DNA of 56,442 nucleotides, from contig VDHG01000062.1 in assembly GCA_006228005.1 (NCBI GenBank), forward strand, positions 1 through 56,442. The letters are read 5' to 3'. The translations under genes and the position numbers were made by a program. This DNA comes from Testudinibacter crocodili. GTDB taxonomy: Bacteria; Pseudomonadota; Gammaproteobacteria; Enterobacterales; Pasteurellaceae. Below the pieces are notes generated by a model. That model had not been told where the DNA came from. It was given only the letters and a program-made list of their open reading frames with translations, and made no database searches. Every line of letters starts with the position of its first letter. Positions within the stretch are counted from its first letter, which is position 1. Positions 28,735-40,268 of the stretch are shown here, piece after piece.

Positions 28735-30108
28735 TTACAGTGCTTTCAAAATATCATCCACGCGCTCTTTAGCATCGCCGAACAACATTTGGGTGTTGTC
28801 TTTGAAGAACAATGGATTTTGCACCCCGGCATAACCCACCGCCATGGAACGTTTGAACACGATGACGTTTTGCGCTTTCCACACTTCTAACACCGGCATG
28901 CCGGCAATCGGACTATTCGGATCGTCTAATGCCGCCGGATTGACGGTGTCGTTGGCACCGATCACCAACACCACATCGGTGTCTGGGAAATCTTCGTTGA
29001 TTTCATCCATTTCCAGCACTACATCATAAGGCACTTTGGCTTCTGCCAATAGCACGTTCATGTGTCCCGGCAAGCGACCGGCAACCGGGTGGATCCCGAA
29101 GCGGACATTGATACCTTTGTCACGCAATTTCTGGGTGATTTCCGCCACTGGATATTGCGCTTGCGCCACTGCCATGCCGTACCCTGGGGTGATGATCACC
29201 GAGCTGGCATTTTTCAACAATTCCGCCACTTCTTCAGCATTGGTTTCACGGTGTTCGCCCTGTTCTTCATCCGAACTGGCCTGCACATCGTTACCAAAGC
29301 CGCCAGCGATAACGCTGATGAAAGAGCGGTTCATGGCTTTACACATAATGTAAGACAGAATCGCACCGGAAGAACCCACCAATGCACCGGTGACGATCAG
29401 CAAATCGTTATTTAGCATAAAACCAGCCGCTGCCGCTGCCCAACCGGAATAGGAGTTCAGCATGGAGACCACCACCGGCATATCGGCACCGCCGATAGAA
29501 GCCACCAAATGCCAACCGAATGCCAAAGCAATAATTGTCATCAGAATCAACGGGAATAAGCTGGCGTCGCCAACAAACGTGAACATCAACAATACAGAAA
29601 CCACCACCGCAGCCAAATTCAATTTATGGCGGTGTGGCAAGCTCAACGCTTTGGAATTGATGATGCCACGCAATTTACCAAACGCAACAATCGATCCAGT
29701 GAAAGTGACCGCACCGATAAAGATGCCTAAAAAGACTTCGACATCGTGGATATTCTGCATCACAGAATCCATCACGCCATGTGGGGCAAAATAGCTGTTA
29801 AAGCCGACTAATACCGCCGCCAAACCAACGAAGCTGTGCAAAATCGCCACCAGTTCCGGCATTTCGGTCATTTCGACTTTCAGCGCACGTTGGATCCCCA
29901 GCACTGCCCCGATCACCATCGCAATCACGATCCACCAATGACCTTGTGTTTCCGGCCCGAAAATTGTTGCCACCAACGCAATCGCCATCCCGACGATGCC
30001 ATACCAACAACCGGCTTTGGCAGTTTCATGTTTAGAAAGACCGGCTAAGCTCATAATAAATAGTAGTGCTGCTACAATATAAGCGGCTTGTACAAAACCT
30101 GCAGACAT
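28735..30108 (-). CDS. pntB: NAD(P) transhydrogenase subunit beta PntB
   Basis: 457 aa. It is the membrane subunit plus NADP(H)-binding domain III of the proton-translocating transhydrogenase. About eight or nine membrane helices (1-260) precede the domain with the NADP-binding [11 protein letters not shown] and [12 protein letters not shown] motifs. With PntA it couples hydride transfer from NADH to NADP+ to proton flow across the inner membrane. It starts 10 nt after pntA; AAGGAG precedes its ATG. Confidence 0.97.
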   Translation of the reverse strand: MSAGFVQAAYIVAALLFIMSLAGLSKHETAKAGCWYGIVGMAIALVATIFGPETQGHWWIVIAMVIGAVLGIQRALKVEMTEMPELVAILHSFVGLAAVLVGFNSYFAPHGVMDSVMQNIHDVEVFLGIFIGAVTFTGSIVAFGKLRGIINSKALSLPHRHKLNLAAVVVSVLLMFTFVGDASLFPLILMTIIALAFGWHLVASIGGADMPVVVSMLNSYSGWAAAAAGFMLNNDLLIVTGALVGSSGAILSYIMCKAMNRSFISVIAGGFGNDVQASSDEEQGEHRETNAEEVAELLKNASSVIITPGYGMAVAQAQYPVAEITQKLRDKGINVRFGIHPVAGRLPGHMNVLLAEAKVPYDVVLEMDEINEDFPDTDVVLVIGANDTVNPAALDDPNSPIAGMPVLEVWKAQNVIVFKRSMAVGYAGVQNPLFFKDNTQMLFGDAKERVDDILKAL

Positions 30109-30118
30109 GTTTTTCTCC

Positions 30119-31651
30119 TTAACCTTTTCTAAACATTGCCAACATGCGTTGTGTCACTTTGAAGCCACCAAAAATATTGATGCTGGCGACTAACACCGCA
30201 ATAAATGACAGGAATGTCACGACCCCGTTGCCGTGCCCGATTTGCAATAATGCACCGACAATGATAATCCCGGAAATTGCATTGGTTACCGCCATCAATG
30301 GCGTATGCAACGCATGGCTGACGTTCCAAACCACATAATAACCGACCACACAAGCCAGTACGAAAACAGTAAAGTGCGACAAAAATGCCGCCGGTGCAAC
30401 CGAAGCTAGCCACAAGAAGGCGGCGGCAACTGCTGCCATAATGCCGTATTTCACAGCCGGATTAACTGGTTTCTCTTCTTTTTTCGCAATCGGCGCCGCT
30501 GCTGCTTTTTGCTGTGGCTGTGCCGATACTTGAATCGGTGGCGCCGGCCAAGTCACTTCGCCGTCACGTACGATAGTCACGCCGCGTAAAATCACATCGT
30601 CAAAGTCGATATTGATCTTGCCATCTTTCTCTTTGCACAACAATTTCAATAAGTTGACTAGGTTTGTGCCATACAGTTGTGAAGATTGGGTTGGTAAACG
30701 GCTTGGCAAATCGGTATAACCGATGATTTTCACTTGATTTTCGGTAGTGACCACTTCACCGGCTTTAGTCAACTCGCAGTTGCCGCCAGTCGCCGCCGCT
30801 AAATCGACGATCACGCTGCCCGGTTTCATTGACTCAACCATCTCTTTGGTGATCAAGCGTGGCGCCGGTTTGCCCGGAATCAGTGCGGTCGTGATGATAA
30901 TATCCACTTCTTTCGCTTGCTCGGCATACAGTGCCAACGCACGACGATTAAATTCATCAGACATCACTTTGGCATAGCCGTCGCCGCTGCCGCCTTCCTC
31001 TTTGAAATCGATCTCCAGGAACGAAGCGCCCATGCTTTGTACTTGCTCTTTCACTTCCGGACGAGAGTCAAACGCACGCACAATAGCGCCCAAGCTGTTT
31101 GCCGCTCCGATCGCTGCCAAGCCTGCGACGCCAGCACCGATAATCAACACTTTCGCCGGTGGTACTTTGCCCGCCGCTGTGATTTGCCCGGTGAAGAAAC
31201 TACCAAATTCGTGAGCCGCTTCCACCACTGCACGATAACCGGCAATATTTGCCATCGAACTTAAGGCGTCTAATGCTTGTGCCCGTGAGATACGCGGTAC
31301 AGATTCCATGCCCAGCACGTTAATTTTTTTAGCTGACAGCTTTTCGACTAATTCCGGATTTTGCGCAGGCCAGATAAAGCTAACCAAGGTTGCGCCTTCT
31401 TTAATGGCAGCAATTTCCGCATCGGTTGGTGCGTTTACTTTAAAAATGATGTCAGAATTCCAAACATCGGTCGCCGTTCCGACCGTTGCGCCGGCTTCGG
31501 CGAAAGCCTGATCTTCAAAGCTGGCTTTAAAACCGGCATTATGTTCCACAACCACTTCAAACCCGAGCTTCAAAATCTGCTCGACGGTTTTCGGTGTTGC
31601 CGCCACCCGACTCTCATTGTCGAGCAGTTCTCTAGGTACACCAATTCGCAT
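30119..31651 (-). CDS. pntA: NAD(P) transhydrogenase subunit alpha PntA
   Basis: 510 aa from the ATG at 31649-31651 ([10 protein letters not shown]), which has AAGGAAG upstream. A 27-codon upstream extension in the same frame is not family-like. Domain I (NAD-binding, about 1-380) carries the dehydrogenase-like [13 protein letters not shown] Rossmann loop and the RQD-type loop region. The last roughly 120 residues add four membrane helices. It partners with PntB. Confidence 0.97.
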   Translation of the reverse strand: MRIGVPRELLDNESRVAATPKTVEQILKLGFEVVVEHNAGFKASFEDQAFAEAGATVGTATDVWNSDIIFKVNAPTDAEIAAIKEGATLVSFIWPAQNPELVEKLSAKKINVLGMESVPRISRAQALDALSSMANIAGYRAVVEAAHEFGSFFTGQITAAGKVPPAKVLIIGAGVAGLAAIGAANSLGAIVRAFDSRPEVKEQVQSMGASFLEIDFKEEGGSGDGYAKVMSDEFNRRALALYAEQAKEVDIIITTALIPGKPAPRLITKEMVESMKPGSVIVDLAAATGGNCELTKAGEVVTTENQVKIIGYTDLPSRLPTQSSQLYGTNLVNLLKLLCKEKDGKINIDFDDVILRGVTIVRDGEVTWPAPPIQVSAQPQQKAAAAPIAKKEEKPVNPAVKYGIMAAVAAAFLWLASVAPAAFLSHFTVFVLACVVGYYVVWNVSHALHTPLMAVTNAISGIIIVGALLQIGHGNGVVTFLSFIAVLVASINIFGGFKVTQRMLAMFRKG

Positions 31652-31902
31652 AATCGTTAACTTCCTTAATTGACTGGTTAAAAAAGTTTGGACATTCAAA
31701 TGCCCAATCCAAAAAGCATAGACTGACTCCAATCCTTGCTACTATTTTTACTGCGACCGCACTTGGCAGCAGCAAAAAATAAATCCGGTTAACTTTATCA
31801 CTTCTTACAGAAAATGGGGGAAAATTTTTAAAAAAATCTGTGCACTCAAAGCAGAATATGCTATTAAAAGCGCTCTATTGATTTACCGAAAATAAAAATA
31901 CC

Positions 31903-32634
31903 ATGCAACTACCACAATTACAGTCCGCTACATTACTTCGTCGTTATAAACGTTTCCTCGCCGATATTGAATTATCCAACGGCGAAATCATGACTATCCA
32001 TTGCGCCAACACCGGCGCGATGACCGGCTGTGGCGAAGCCGGCGATACCGTTTGGTACTCCACCTCCGATAATCCGAAACGTAAATATCGTCATTCATGG
32101 GAACTGAGCGAAAAAGCCAACGGTGATTTGGTGTGTGTCAATACCGCACGCGCCAACCAATTGGTGCAAGAAGCATTGCAACAAGGCAAAATCGCAGAAT
32201 TAGCGCAATATCAAATAATTAAACCGGAAGTGAAATACGGCACAGAAAACAGCCGGATTGATTTTTTATTGCAAGCAAACAAGCCGCAAACCGCACTCTC
32301 CGATTGTTATCTTGAAGTCAAATCCACAACCTTATTGACTGAAAGTGCGGTCGGCATGTTCCCAGACGCCAAAACCGAACGCGGGCAGAAACACTTGCGG
32401 GAATTAATACAAATGCGGCAACAGGGACAAAGTGCGGTGATCTTTTTTGCGGCACTGCACAGCGGAATTCAGCGTTTTCAAGTTGCCGAACAGATTGATC
32501 CGCATTATGCGACATTACTGAAACAAGCGCAGCAAGCTGGCGTGCAACTGCTTTGTTATAACTGCGTCTACCATCTCGAAAACACTGCCCCGAGCGCACT
32601 TTGTTTAAATCACGCAATTCCGATTCAACTATAA
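31903..32634 (+). CDS. sfsA: Sugar fermentation stimulation protein SfsA
   Basis: 243 aa. It has an OB-fold N-terminal part and a nuclease-like C-terminal part ([15 protein letters not shown] and YLEVKSTTL). It is a DNA-binding protein that in E. coli aids maltose metabolism genes. Its start is 31903, and it lies divergent from pntA across 251 nt of AT-rich DNA without other genes. Confidence 0.95.
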   Translation: MQLPQLQSATLLRRYKRFLADIELSNGEIMTIHCANTGAMTGCGEAGDTVWYSTSDNPKRKYRHSWELSEKANGDLVCVNTARANQLVQEALQQGKIAELAQYQIIKPEVKYGTENSRIDFLLQANKPQTALSDCYLEVKSTTLLTESAVGMFPDAKTERGQKHLRELIQMRQQGQSAVIFFAALHSGIQRFQVAEQIDPHYATLLKQAQQAGVQLLCYNCVYHLENTAPSALCLNHAIPIQL

Positions 32635-32661
32635 AGAATTGTAAAGACACTTTTAAACATA

Positions 32662-32680
32662 AATGATAAGAATTATCATT
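32662..32680. promoter_or_regulatory. Fur-box-like palindrome
   Basis: AATGATAAGAATTATCATT is a perfect 8-bp palindrome with a 3-nt centre. It matches the GATAATGATAATCATTATC Fur pattern in its AATGATA/TATCATT halves. It lies just after sfsA with no obvious iron gene to control on either side. It may be a remnant or serve tyrS. Confidence 0.4.
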
Positions 32681-32720
32681 AGCGCCACTAGATAAGAATA
32701 TAAATAAATCTAGATAATCA

Positions 32721-32945
32721 CTCCAACATTTCACGCCTCTCCCCACAAGAGGCTTTTTTTTGCTTAAAATTTGGTGGGTTAATCAACAAAACTCCAACAT
32801 TTCACGCCACTATGCCAATTCTCCCACAACAGGCTTTTTTTTGCTTAAAATTTGGTGGGTTAATCAACAAAACTCCAACATTTCACGCCACTATGCCAAT
32901 TCTCCCACAACAGGCTTTTTTTTGCTTAAAATTTGATGGGTTAAC
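32721..32945 (+). repeat. Tandem ~81-bp repeat, three copies, between sfsA and tyrS
   Basis: Unit starts at 32721, 32792 and 32873, so spacings are 71 and 81 bp. Each unit runs from CTCCAACATTTCACGCC through a poly-T tract, GCTTAAAATTTGGTGGG and TTAATCAACAAAA. Copy 1 keeps a hairpin, GCCTCT/GAGGC, followed by T8, which looks like the sfsA terminator. Copies 2 and 3 carry an insertion that breaks that stem but keeps the T tract. The short reading frame inside (MPILPQQAFF repeated) is a product of the repeat, not a gene. Confidence 0.85.
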
Positions 32946-33020
32946 CCTTTCTATTTGCGTTTTTATGCTTATAATAATCCGTTTATTATTTATCAATATC
33001 CAATCACATTTGAGAATATT

Positions 33021-34208
33021 ATGACTGAATTAAATACTGTGCTCGCCGAGCTGAAACGCGGTGTAGAAGAAGTGCTTTCCGAAGCGGATTTAATTGAAAA
33101 ATTGAAAGAAAACCGCCCGTTGCGCATCAAACTGGGCGCTGATCCGACTGCACCGGATATTCATTTGGGGCACACGGTGGTGTTGAATAAACTACGCCAA
33201 TTCCAACAATTAGGGCATGAAGTCTATTTCTTGATTGGTGATTTCACCGGCATGGTCGGCGATCCGTCCGGTAAAAACACTACTCGTCCGCCATTAACCC
33301 GCGAAGATGTGCTGGCGAATGCGGAGACCTACAAACAACAAATTTTCAAAATTCTCGATCCACAAAAAACTAAAATTGTGTTTAATTCCGAATGGTTAGG
33401 ACAATTAGGCACCGAAGGTATGATCCGCCTTGCCTCGAATTACACGGTTGCACGGATGTTGGAACGGGACGATTTCAAAAAACGCTTCACCAACAATCAA
33501 CCGATTGCGATCCACGAATTTATCTATCCACTGCTGCAAGGGCACGACTCGGTTGCATTACAGGCAGACGTGGAATTGGGCGGCACTGACCAAAAATTCA
33601 ACCTGTTGGTCGGACGTGAACTGCAAAAATCCGCCGGACAAAAACCACAAGTGGCGATCACCCTGCCATTGCTCGAAGGCTTGGACGGTGAGAAGAAAAT
33701 GTCAAAATCACTCGGCAACTATATCGGCATCAGCGAAGCGCCGGACGAAATGTTCGGCAAAGTGATGTCGATTTCCGATGACTTAATGTGGCGTTGGTAT
33801 GATCTGCTCTCTTTCCGCCCGTTAAGCGAAATTGCACAATTCAAACAAGAGGTTGCCAACGGTAAAAATCCGCGCGATCTGAAAGTGTTGTTGGCAAAAG
33901 AGATTATCGCCCGTTTCCACAGTGAAGCCGACGCTGACGCTGCCGAACAAACTTTTATCAACCGTTTCCAAAAAGGCGCGATGCCCGACGAAATGCCGGA
34001 ATTTGAATTCCAAGGCGAAATCGGTTTGGCAAACTTATTAAAAGAAGCCGGCTTAGTCGCTTCCACCTCCGAAGCCAACCGCATGGTGCAGCAAGGCGGC
34101 GTGAAAATTGACGGTGAGAAAGTGGAAGACGCCAAATTGGTGATCACCGCCTCAAGTGCGGTTTACCAAGTCGGCAAACGCAAATTTGCCCGCGTCACAG
34201 TAAAATAA
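33021..34208 (+). CDS. tyrS: Tyrosyl-tRNA synthetase
   Basis: 395 aa, class I enzyme of the shorter TyrS type with the HIGH motif as HLGH in [11 protein letters not shown] and the KMSKS motif in [12 protein letters not shown]. The C-terminal S4 RNA-binding domain is at the end ([16 protein letters not shown]). The start is ATG 33021 (MTELNTVL), since a longer frame opening at 32955 adds 22 residues that are not family-like. It attaches tyrosine to tRNA-Tyr. Confidence 0.97.
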   Translation: MTELNTVLAELKRGVEEVLSEADLIEKLKENRPLRIKLGADPTAPDIHLGHTVVLNKLRQFQQLGHEVYFLIGDFTGMVGDPSGKNTTRPPLTREDVLANAETYKQQIFKILDPQKTKIVFNSEWLGQLGTEGMIRLASNYTVARMLERDDFKKRFTNNQPIAIHEFIYPLLQGHDSVALQADVELGGTDQKFNLLVGRELQKSAGQKPQVAITLPLLEGLDGEKKMSKSLGNYIGISEAPDEMFGKVMSISDDLMWRWYDLLSFRPLSEIAQFKQEVANGKNPRDLKVLLAKEIIARFHSEADADAAEQTFINRFQKGAMPDEMPEFEFQGEIGLANLLKEAGLVASTSEANRMVQQGGVKIDGEKVEDAKLVITASSAVYQVGKRKFARVTVK

Positions 34209-34371
34209 GCACAATTTAAAAATCAATAAATGGCAAGGTAAACACAGCCTTGCCATATTCATTTGAAGCAATCCTTTTCTCATTCCCCCACATAGTTTTA
34301 CACTAAAAAATACAAAATCACTGATTTCTTGTTAAGCTGAACACGATTTATTTAAGAAGTTAGGAGTTATT

Positions 34372-34575
34372 ATGAAGAAAATTGCCTTTAAATCGACTAT
34401 TTTAGCGTTAGCATTGTTATTTGCTGCTGGTTGTTCCAATATGAACACTCGACAAAAAAACACTGCAATTGGTGCGGCAATCGGTGGTGTTGCCGGCAAT
34501 GTTATCGGCAACAGCACCGGTGCAACCCTTGGCGGTGCCGCGCTGGGTGGCGTTATCGGCAGCCAAATCAACTAA
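34372..34575 (+). CDS. Glycine-zipper lipoprotein (OsmB-like)
   Basis: 67 aa. The signal peptide ends FAAGC, a plausible lipobox with Cys at about residue 21. The mature part holds glycine-zipper repeats (AIGAAIGGVAGNVIG, TLGGAALGGVIGSQI) as in OsmB/SlyB/YcfJ-type proteins. These are often stress-induced outer-membrane lipoproteins. Its upstream gap (163 nt) is AT-rich with a GGAG ribosome site. A terminator follows. Confidence 0.85.
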   Translation: MKKIAFKSTILALALLFAAGCSNMNTRQKNTAIGAAIGGVAGNVIGNSTGATLGGAALGGVIGSQIN

Positions 34576-34585
34576 TCATACTTCC

Positions 34586-34607
34586 AAGCGGGATTTTTCC
34601 CGCTTTA
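34586..34607 (+). terminator. Terminator of the glycine-zipper gene
   Basis: AAGCGGG / CCCGCTT is a 7-bp stem with a 5-6 nt loop followed by TATCTTT, 10 nt after the stop. Confidence 0.8.
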
Positions 34608-34670
34608 TCTTTGCTGTTTTTCCCCGTATGCTACTAACGTTTGTTTCTCTTTTATCAAGGACAATCCGCT

Positions 34671-34973
34671 ATGAAAAAGCCACAAAAATTTCAGAAAATG
34701 GTCAAAGTTGATGCCTATCTGATCCCCGAAAGCGAAGCCGAGCAATACATTGCCGACCGCACTTTAACTGCGCAACGTTTAGAAAAAGCGATGCTCACCT
34801 TCTGTGAACGCATCGAATACGGTGGCAAAGGCTCAGAAGACGGCGAATTTATCACCGGCATCGACCAACACGGCGAATATCAAGTTTTAATGCACCTCAG
34901 CCCGGAAGAGGTGGAAATGGTCATGGGCTGCGCAACCGAAGAAGAACTGGTTGCGTTGTTGAAAGCGCAGTAG
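34671..34973 (+). CDS. Conserved small protein, function unknown
   Basis: 100 aa from the ATG at 34671, preceded by AAGGACA. It is acidic (many Glu/Asp) and mostly helical by composition, with no signal or membrane segment. I do not recognise a named family; the central stretch reads CERIEYGGKGSEDGEFITG. Probably a cytoplasmic protein. The following 34974-35109 has no gene; a weak stem (GTTTTTG/CAAAAAC, about 35055-35080) is the only structure seen. Confidence 0.75.
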   Translation: MKKPQKFQKMVKVDAYLIPESEAEQYIADRTLTAQRLEKAMLTFCERIEYGGKGSEDGEFITGIDQHGEYQVLMHLSPEEVEMVMGCATEEELVALLKAQ

Positions 34974-35109
34974 CAGAATTATAGGTTAAACGCAAATTTC
35001 ATTGTTTCTTGTTCAGATCTTGGAATACCTATTTCAAATGCGATTTTTTGCCAGTTTTTGACAGAAAAAAATGACAAAAACGGAGGCGCAGCAAGTTGTT
35101 TATTATTAT

Positions 35110-35418
35110 CTAAAATTCACCATTCAAATCTGTTTTAAACCGTAGTGCACCCATTCGGTTCATATCGTGCACACCGAGCAAATAGTCACTATCCATTAGT
35201 GTGGCAGGACGACGATTTTCTTGATGAGCTAATGCAGCCTCACGACATTTCATCAAGAGACGCCCCCAACGATCGGGATTTGTTGAGCGAAGGGGGAAAC
35301 AAGCCAATCAATATCGAAAATTTTCCTTGCCACGCACCATATCGGAAATAAGTGTTCCCACCAAAATAGGCGAAGTAAATTGTTCCCAGTGTGCAAAAAC
35401 ATAAATATGTCTACTCAT
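35110..35418 (-). pseudogene. Decayed hipA (N-terminal fragment)
   Basis: Reading on from ATG 35418 gives MSRHIYVFAHWEQF, then ILVGTLISDMVRGKENF, then an in-frame TGA. The frame continues as PDRWGRLLMKCREAALAH and YLLGVHDMNRMGALRF. These are the start and middle of HipA's N-terminal region in order. The RGKE..F and PDRWGR parts are too close together, so about 30 residues are deleted. It stops far short of the roughly 400-aa kinase. Two nt separate it from the hipB remnant. Identification is from motifs; the toxin cannot be functional. Confidence 0.75.
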
Positions 35419-35420
35419 TA

Positions 35421-35788
35421 TTATTTTCTCAACAATTCAATATCTTGTAATTTTCTGCCTAATTCATCATCCTGAGCGACTAACTGTAAATCTTGCTCCA
35501 AACCTAAAATTCCAAGTATCATCACATAGTATCCTATTGCCACATTAGGATCACCGTGCTCAATTTTACGCACAGTATGACGACTAAGTCCTGAGCGTTC
35601 AGCAATTAAGGTTTGGGTTAATTTTCGTCTTTTAGCTGCTAATAATTTACGTTTTCACCACCGGATAATACGGATCGCCACACCTGTTCAAGTGCCATTT
35701 TATGCGTGTGGTTGCTGATGTTGGCGCTTCTCCTCGTACCTGTTCTCTGTTTAGATATTGATTTTGCATAACTCCCCTGCTCACTCAT
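35421..35788 (-). pseudogene. Decayed hipB-like antitoxin (frameshifted XRE regulator)
   Basis: The frame ending at 35421 encodes a clear XRE-type helix-turn-helix: KRRKLTQTLIAERSGLSRHTVRKIEHGD. A HipB-like tail follows, ending LGRKLQDIELLRK. Upstream, the same protein seems to continue in another frame (MALEQVWRSVLSGGENV). The two frames meet near 35650 and look like a 1-nt loss. Without an intact N-terminus the gene is probably dead. The left limit of the gene is uncertain; 35788 is the first in-frame ATG considered plausible. Confidence 0.65.
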
Positions 35789-35917
35789 GTTTTTGCGATA
35801 GTATGCAATAACTAAAAGGCAGCGGATGCCAAACAAAACCCTAAAAACAAATTTCCTGTTTGTACTTGCGATATGCTAAATTGACCGCACTTTCACTGCT
35901 TTTTTAAGGATTCAGCC

Positions 35918-38815
35918 ATGTCGTCCGAACTTTGTTATCCTGTGGAAAAATTTCAATCTTTGTTGCAAGCTGCCGAATTATCAACGCTTGCCGATGCTGA
36001 TTTTTTATCTCAGCTGAATACCGCACTTGCGATGTCGGATTTTGTTGTTGAAGTACTGCACAAGCAACCGCCATTATTGGCACAATGGGCGCAACAGCCG
36101 CCGTCGTTGCAGACCTGTGCCGATTACCCTGCCCGCTTGCAAGCCGAATTAGCTAATATAACAACAGAAGAACAGCTTTATACCTTACTGCGCCAATTTC
36201 GTAATCGGGAGATGGCGGCGTTGAGTTTTTGTCAGAGTTTGAATCTGATGTCGGTGGAACAAACCTTTACCGCACTTTCACAATTGGCGGAGAGTCTGAT
36301 TGTGGCGACGCGCGATTGGCTCTATCCGAAAATCTGTCAGGAACTGGGTACGCCGGTCAACAAGTGCGGTCAGCCACAACCGCTGTTAATTTTAGGTATG
36401 GGCAAATTAGGCGGCTTCGAACTGAATTTCTCCTCCGATATTGATCTGATTTTCACCTATCCGGAAAAAGGCGAAACCGTCGGTGCAAGACGCAGTGTCG
36501 ACAATTCACAGTTTTTTATCCGCTTGGCGCAGCGGATTATCAAAGCCTTGGATCTGCACACCATCGACGGCTTTGTATACCGCACCGATATGCGGCTGCG
36601 TCCGTTCGGCGATGCCGGCGCATTGGCATTGAGTTTTGCCGCGATGGAAGATTACTATCAAGAACAGGGGCGCGATTGGGAGCGTTATGCGATGATTAAG
36701 GCTCGGCTGATGGGCGAGGACGACAGCAATCCGTATCATCAACAACTGAAAAAAATGCTGAAGCCGTTTGTGTATCGGCGCTATATTGACTTCAGTGTAA
36801 TCCAGTCGTTGCGCGATATGAAAGCGATGATCGAACGTGAGATCCGGCGTCGTGGGCTGGTGGATAACATCAAACTGGGTGCCGGTGGCATTCGCGAAGT
36901 GGAGTTTATCGTACAAGTATTCCAACTGATCCGTGGCGGACGTGAGCCAGCACTGCAACACCGCAGTTTGCTGACAGTGCTACCGCACTTGGTGCAGTTG
37001 AATCTGATTCCGGCAGAAGAAGCACAGGCACTGCAAGCAGCTTATCTGTTTCTGCGCCGAGTAGAAAACGTGCTGCAAGCGATTGATGATAAACAGACGC
37101 AACTGCTGCCGCAAAACGAGGGTGACCAAGTGCGGTTGGTACATGCCTGCCGCCGCTTCCGCTGCTTAAGCCAAAACGGACAATGGATTGAGGTTGAAAA
37201 TCCGATTGGCGATTGGCAGACATTTTATGCTTATTTGCAGCAACAGCAGCAAAATGTCCGTAATGTGTTTCAGCATTTGATTGGCGACGACAACGAGAAT
37301 CAGTCAAACCAAGAGCATGATTCAATATGGCGTGATTTTTTGAATAGTTATCAAGATGACGAGCTCAGCAGCTTGTTACAGCAATATTCGTTTGCAGAAA
37401 CGACACACAACGAATTGCTAGCGGTTTTAAGCCGTTTCCGCAGCGAAATTCAACGCCGCCAAATCGGACAACGTGGGCGTGAAGTGCTGAATAAGCTGAT
37501 GCCGTGTGTATTAGATAAACTGTTTGTCCGGCCGGATATCAGCAATGTGCTGCCTAAAATTTTGAATATCATCAGCAATGTCGTCACTCGCACCACCTAT
37601 CTAGAGTTGCTGCAAGAACACCCAGCAGCGTTGGATATGCTGATTCGCCTCAGTGCCGCTTCGCCGATGATTGCCGAACAGATCGCTAACTTTCCGATTC
37701 TACTCGATGAGTTGCTAGATCATAAAACCCTGTTCAATCCACCACCGTTCACCGAATATCACAACACGCTGAAAGAGTATTTAATGCGTATTCCGCAAGA
37801 CGATGAAGAACAACAAATCGACGCCCTGCGCCAATTCAAACAAGCCACCCTGCTGCGCACCGCCGCCGCTGATATTTTAGAGGTGCTGCCGGTGATGAAA
37901 GTCAGCGATCACCTCACCTATTTAGCTGAAGCAATGATTAGCGCCGTGGTCAATCTGGCATGGCGACAAACTAGCGAACGTTTCGGTACGCCGGATCATT
38001 TGCAACCGGAACAGAAAAACTTTTTGGTGATTGCTTACGGCAAACTGGGCGGCATTGAGTTGGGCTACAATTCGGATTTGGATCTGGTTTTTTTATACGA
38101 TGCACCGCCGAACAGTCAAACCATCGGTGGCAAACGCAGCATCGACAGCAGCCAGTTTTACTTGCGGCTGGCACAAAAGATTATCAGCATTTTCAGTATG
38201 AATACCCGTGCCGGCATTTTGTACGACGTGGATATGCGCTTGCGTCCATCCGGCGCAGCAGGCCTGCTGGTCAGTAGCCTGACGGCGTTTGAAACCTATC
38301 AACAGCAAGACGCTTGGACTTGGGAAAAACAGGCGTTGGTTCGCACTCGTGCAATCTATGGCGAAACCGCACTTCGCCAACGCTTCGAGCAGATCCGAGC
38401 CACTATTTTGGCAACACCACGTGATGTGGCGCAGTTGCGGCAAGAGGTCAGCCAAATGCGGCTAAAAATGTATGAACATCTTGCCGGAACCGAAGTAGAT
38501 TGCTTTAATATCAAAACCGATCCAGGCGGCATCACCGATATTGAGTTTATCGCCCAATACTTAGTACTTGCCAACACCCCGAATCACCCCGAACTGAGCC
38601 ACTGGTCGGACAACGTACGGATTTTTGATAGCATGGCGCAAGTCGGGGTGCTCAGTGCGCAACAAACCAAGCAATTAAAACGCTGTTATGTCGATTTGCG
38701 CAATGAAATTCACCATTTGAACCTGATTGGTAAAAAATCGATTGTCAATGCTGAGCAATTTAGTGTAGAAAGGGCGTTTGTCAGAGAAATGTGGCAAAGC
38801 TTATTGGGCGATTAG
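35918..38815 (+). CDS. glnE: Bifunctional glutamine synthetase adenylyltransferase/deadenylase GlnE
   Basis: 965 aa. It adenylylates or deadenylylates glutamine synthetase in response to PII. It has two nucleotidyltransferase domains with matching motifs: [19 protein letters not shown] (about residues 160-178) and [19 protein letters not shown] (about 706-724). Both keep the catalytic D-x-D, so both activities look intact. The linker and C-terminal helical domain are normal. ATG 35918 has AAGGA upstream. Confidence 0.96.
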   Translation: MSSELCYPVEKFQSLLQAAELSTLADADFLSQLNTALAMSDFVVEVLHKQPPLLAQWAQQPPSLQTCADYPARLQAELANITTEEQLYTLLRQFRNREMAALSFCQSLNLMSVEQTFTALSQLAESLIVATRDWLYPKICQELGTPVNKCGQPQPLLILGMGKLGGFELNFSSDIDLIFTYPEKGETVGARRSVDNSQFFIRLAQRIIKALDLHTIDGFVYRTDMRLRPFGDAGALALSFAAMEDYYQEQGRDWERYAMIKARLMGEDDSNPYHQQLKKMLKPFVYRRYIDFSVIQSLRDMKAMIEREIRRRGLVDNIKLGAGGIREVEFIVQVFQLIRGGREPALQHRSLLTVLPHLVQLNLIPAEEAQALQAAYLFLRRVENVLQAIDDKQTQLLPQNEGDQVRLVHACRRFRCLSQNGQWIEVENPIGDWQTFYAYLQQQQQNVRNVFQHLIGDDNENQSNQEHDSIWRDFLNSYQDDELSSLLQQYSFAETTHNELLAVLSRFRSEIQRRQIGQRGREVLNKLMPCVLDKLFVRPDISNVLPKILNIISNVVTRTTYLELLQEHPAALDMLIRLSAASPMIAEQIANFPILLDELLDHKTLFNPPPFTEYHNTLKEYLMRIPQDDEEQQIDALRQFKQATLLRTAAADILEVLPVMKVSDHLTYLAEAMISAVVNLAWRQTSERFGTPDHLQPEQKNFLVIAYGKLGGIELGYNSDLDLVFLYDAPPNSQTIGGKRSIDSSQFYLRLAQKIISIFSMNTRAGILYDVDMRLRPSGAAGLLVSSLTAFETYQQQDAWTWEKQALVRTRAIYGETALRQRFEQIRATILATPRDVAQLRQEVSQMRLKMYEHLAGTEVDCFNIKTDPGGITDIEFIAQYLVLANTPNHPELSHWSDNVRIFDSMAQVGVLSAQQTKQLKRCYVDLRNEIHHLNLIGKKSIVNAEQFSVERAFVREMWQSLLGD

Positions 38816-38896
38816 CCAAAGTGGCTTGTGTATTTTGTATAAAAATGCAAAATAACTAAGGTCTGTTGATGTTTATACGTTTTAAATAGGATGATT

Positions 38897-40267
38897 ATGA
38901 TACGCGATACCGAATTAGTCGAATGGTTCCGAGAATCCACGCCTTACGTCAGCCTGCACCGTGATAAAACCTTTGTGATTATGCTGGACGGCGATACGAT
39001 TGCTTCAAAAAACTTTATTAATATTATCAATGATATCAGCTTATTACACAGCCTCGGTATCAAATTGGTGGTGGTATTCGGCGTGCGTCATCAAATCAAC
39101 GAAACCCTACAAGCCCATGATATTGCGCCTGTCTATCATAAAAATATTCGGGTAACCGATGCTGAAACGTTGGAATTGGTGAAGCAGGTAGTCGGTAAAT
39201 TGCAATTTGACATCAGCGCCCGCCTGTCAGTGCGCAGCTTTAATGCCGGCAACCACAGTAACACCAGTATTAACGTGGTCAGCGGCAATTTTGTCATCGC
39301 CCAACCGATCGGTGTTGATGATGGCGTGGACTATATGTTGAGTGGCAAAATCCGCCGGATTGATATCAAAGCCATCAAACAGCAGCTCGACAACGATGCG
39401 ATTGTGTTGTTAGGCCCCATCGGCGCCTCCGTCACCGGGGAAAATTTCAATATGCCGTTTGAAGACATTGCCACCCAAGTCGCCATTAAGTTGAATGCCG
39501 AAAAACTGATCGGTTTTTGTGCCGACGACGGCATCCGTGATGAGGCAGGCGACATCATTGCCGACCTCTTCCCGCAGCGTGCAGCAGTGCATCTGCATCA
39601 ACTGATCGAAAGCGGGCAATATCACAGCTCACAAGCCCGCTTCCTGCAAGCGGCAATTGATGTTAGTCGTGCCGGTATCAAGCGTTCGCACTTGCTCAGC
39701 TACGAAGAAGACGGCACGCTATTGCAAGAACTGTTCTCACGTGATGGGATCGGTACTCAGGTGTCGATGGAAAGCTCGGAAACTATTCGCATTGCCACCA
39801 TTCAAGATATCGCAGCACTACTGGCACTGATTCACCCGCTGGAGCAGCAAGGTATTTTGGTCAAACGCTCGCGGGAACAGCTGGAAATGGAGATCGGCAA
39901 CTACACTATTATTGAACGTGACGGAGTGATAATCGCTTGTGCCGCCTTGAATGTTTACGCTGAAGAGAGCATGGCGGAAATGGCGTGTGTGGCAGTGCAT
40001 CCGGATTATCGCAACTCCTCTCGCGGCGATATTCTGCTGGAAGAGCTACAAAAACGGGCTCGAAAACTCAAAATCAAACAGCTGTTTGTGCTGACCACTC
40101 GCACGGTACATTGGTTCCAAGAGCGTGGCTTTAAAATTGCCAATGTCGAGGATTTGCCGAAAGACAAGCGTGAACACTACAACTATCAGCGCAAATCTAA
40201 AATATTAATCCAAAACTTATTTGACGGCGAACATGGGCATCGCAGCGAACGCACCGAGCGAGGCTAA
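38897..40267 (+). CDS. argA: N-acetylglutamate synthase ArgA
   Basis: 456 aa from ATG 38897, chosen because TAGGA lies 5 nt upstream; ATG 38891 is two codons earlier. ArgA makes N-acetylglutamate from glutamate and acetyl-CoA, the first step of arginine synthesis. An N-terminal amino-acid-kinase-like domain ([34 protein letters not shown]) is followed by a C-terminal GNAT domain ([23 protein letters not shown]). It is nearly collinear with E. coli ArgA. A weak ARG-box-like stretch lies upstream, not scored. Confidence 0.96.
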   Translation: MIRDTELVEWFRESTPYVSLHRDKTFVIMLDGDTIASKNFINIINDISLLHSLGIKLVVVFGVRHQINETLQAHDIAPVYHKNIRVTDAETLELVKQVVGKLQFDISARLSVRSFNAGNHSNTSINVVSGNFVIAQPIGVDDGVDYMLSGKIRRIDIKAIKQQLDNDAIVLLGPIGASVTGENFNMPFEDIATQVAIKLNAEKLIGFCADDGIRDEAGDIIADLFPQRAAVHLHQLIESGQYHSSQARFLQAAIDVSRAGIKRSHLLSYEEDGTLLQELFSRDGIGTQVSMESSETIRIATIQDIAALLALIHPLEQQGILVKRSREQLEMEIGNYTIIERDGVIIACAALNVYAEESMAEMACVAVHPDYRNSSRGDILLEELQKRARKLKIKQLFVLTTRTVHWFQERGFKIANVEDLPKDKREHYNYQRKSKILIQNLFDGEHGHRSERTERG

Positions 40268-40268
40268 G

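Noticed and set aside
32721-32945. Possible CRISPR array
   Set aside because: The units are full-length tandem duplications without unique spacers, only three copies, and no cas genes.
32812-32950. Reading frame with repeated MPILPQQAFFCLKF
   Set aside because: It is created by the 81-bp tandem DNA repeat, has no ribosome site and no upstream promoter; the DNA, not the peptide, is repeated.
35110-35788. HipBST-type tripartite system
   Set aside because: The HipA-like piece runs past the small HipS-type subdomain into PDRWGR, has an in-frame TGA and a deletion, and no HipT kinase gene follows.
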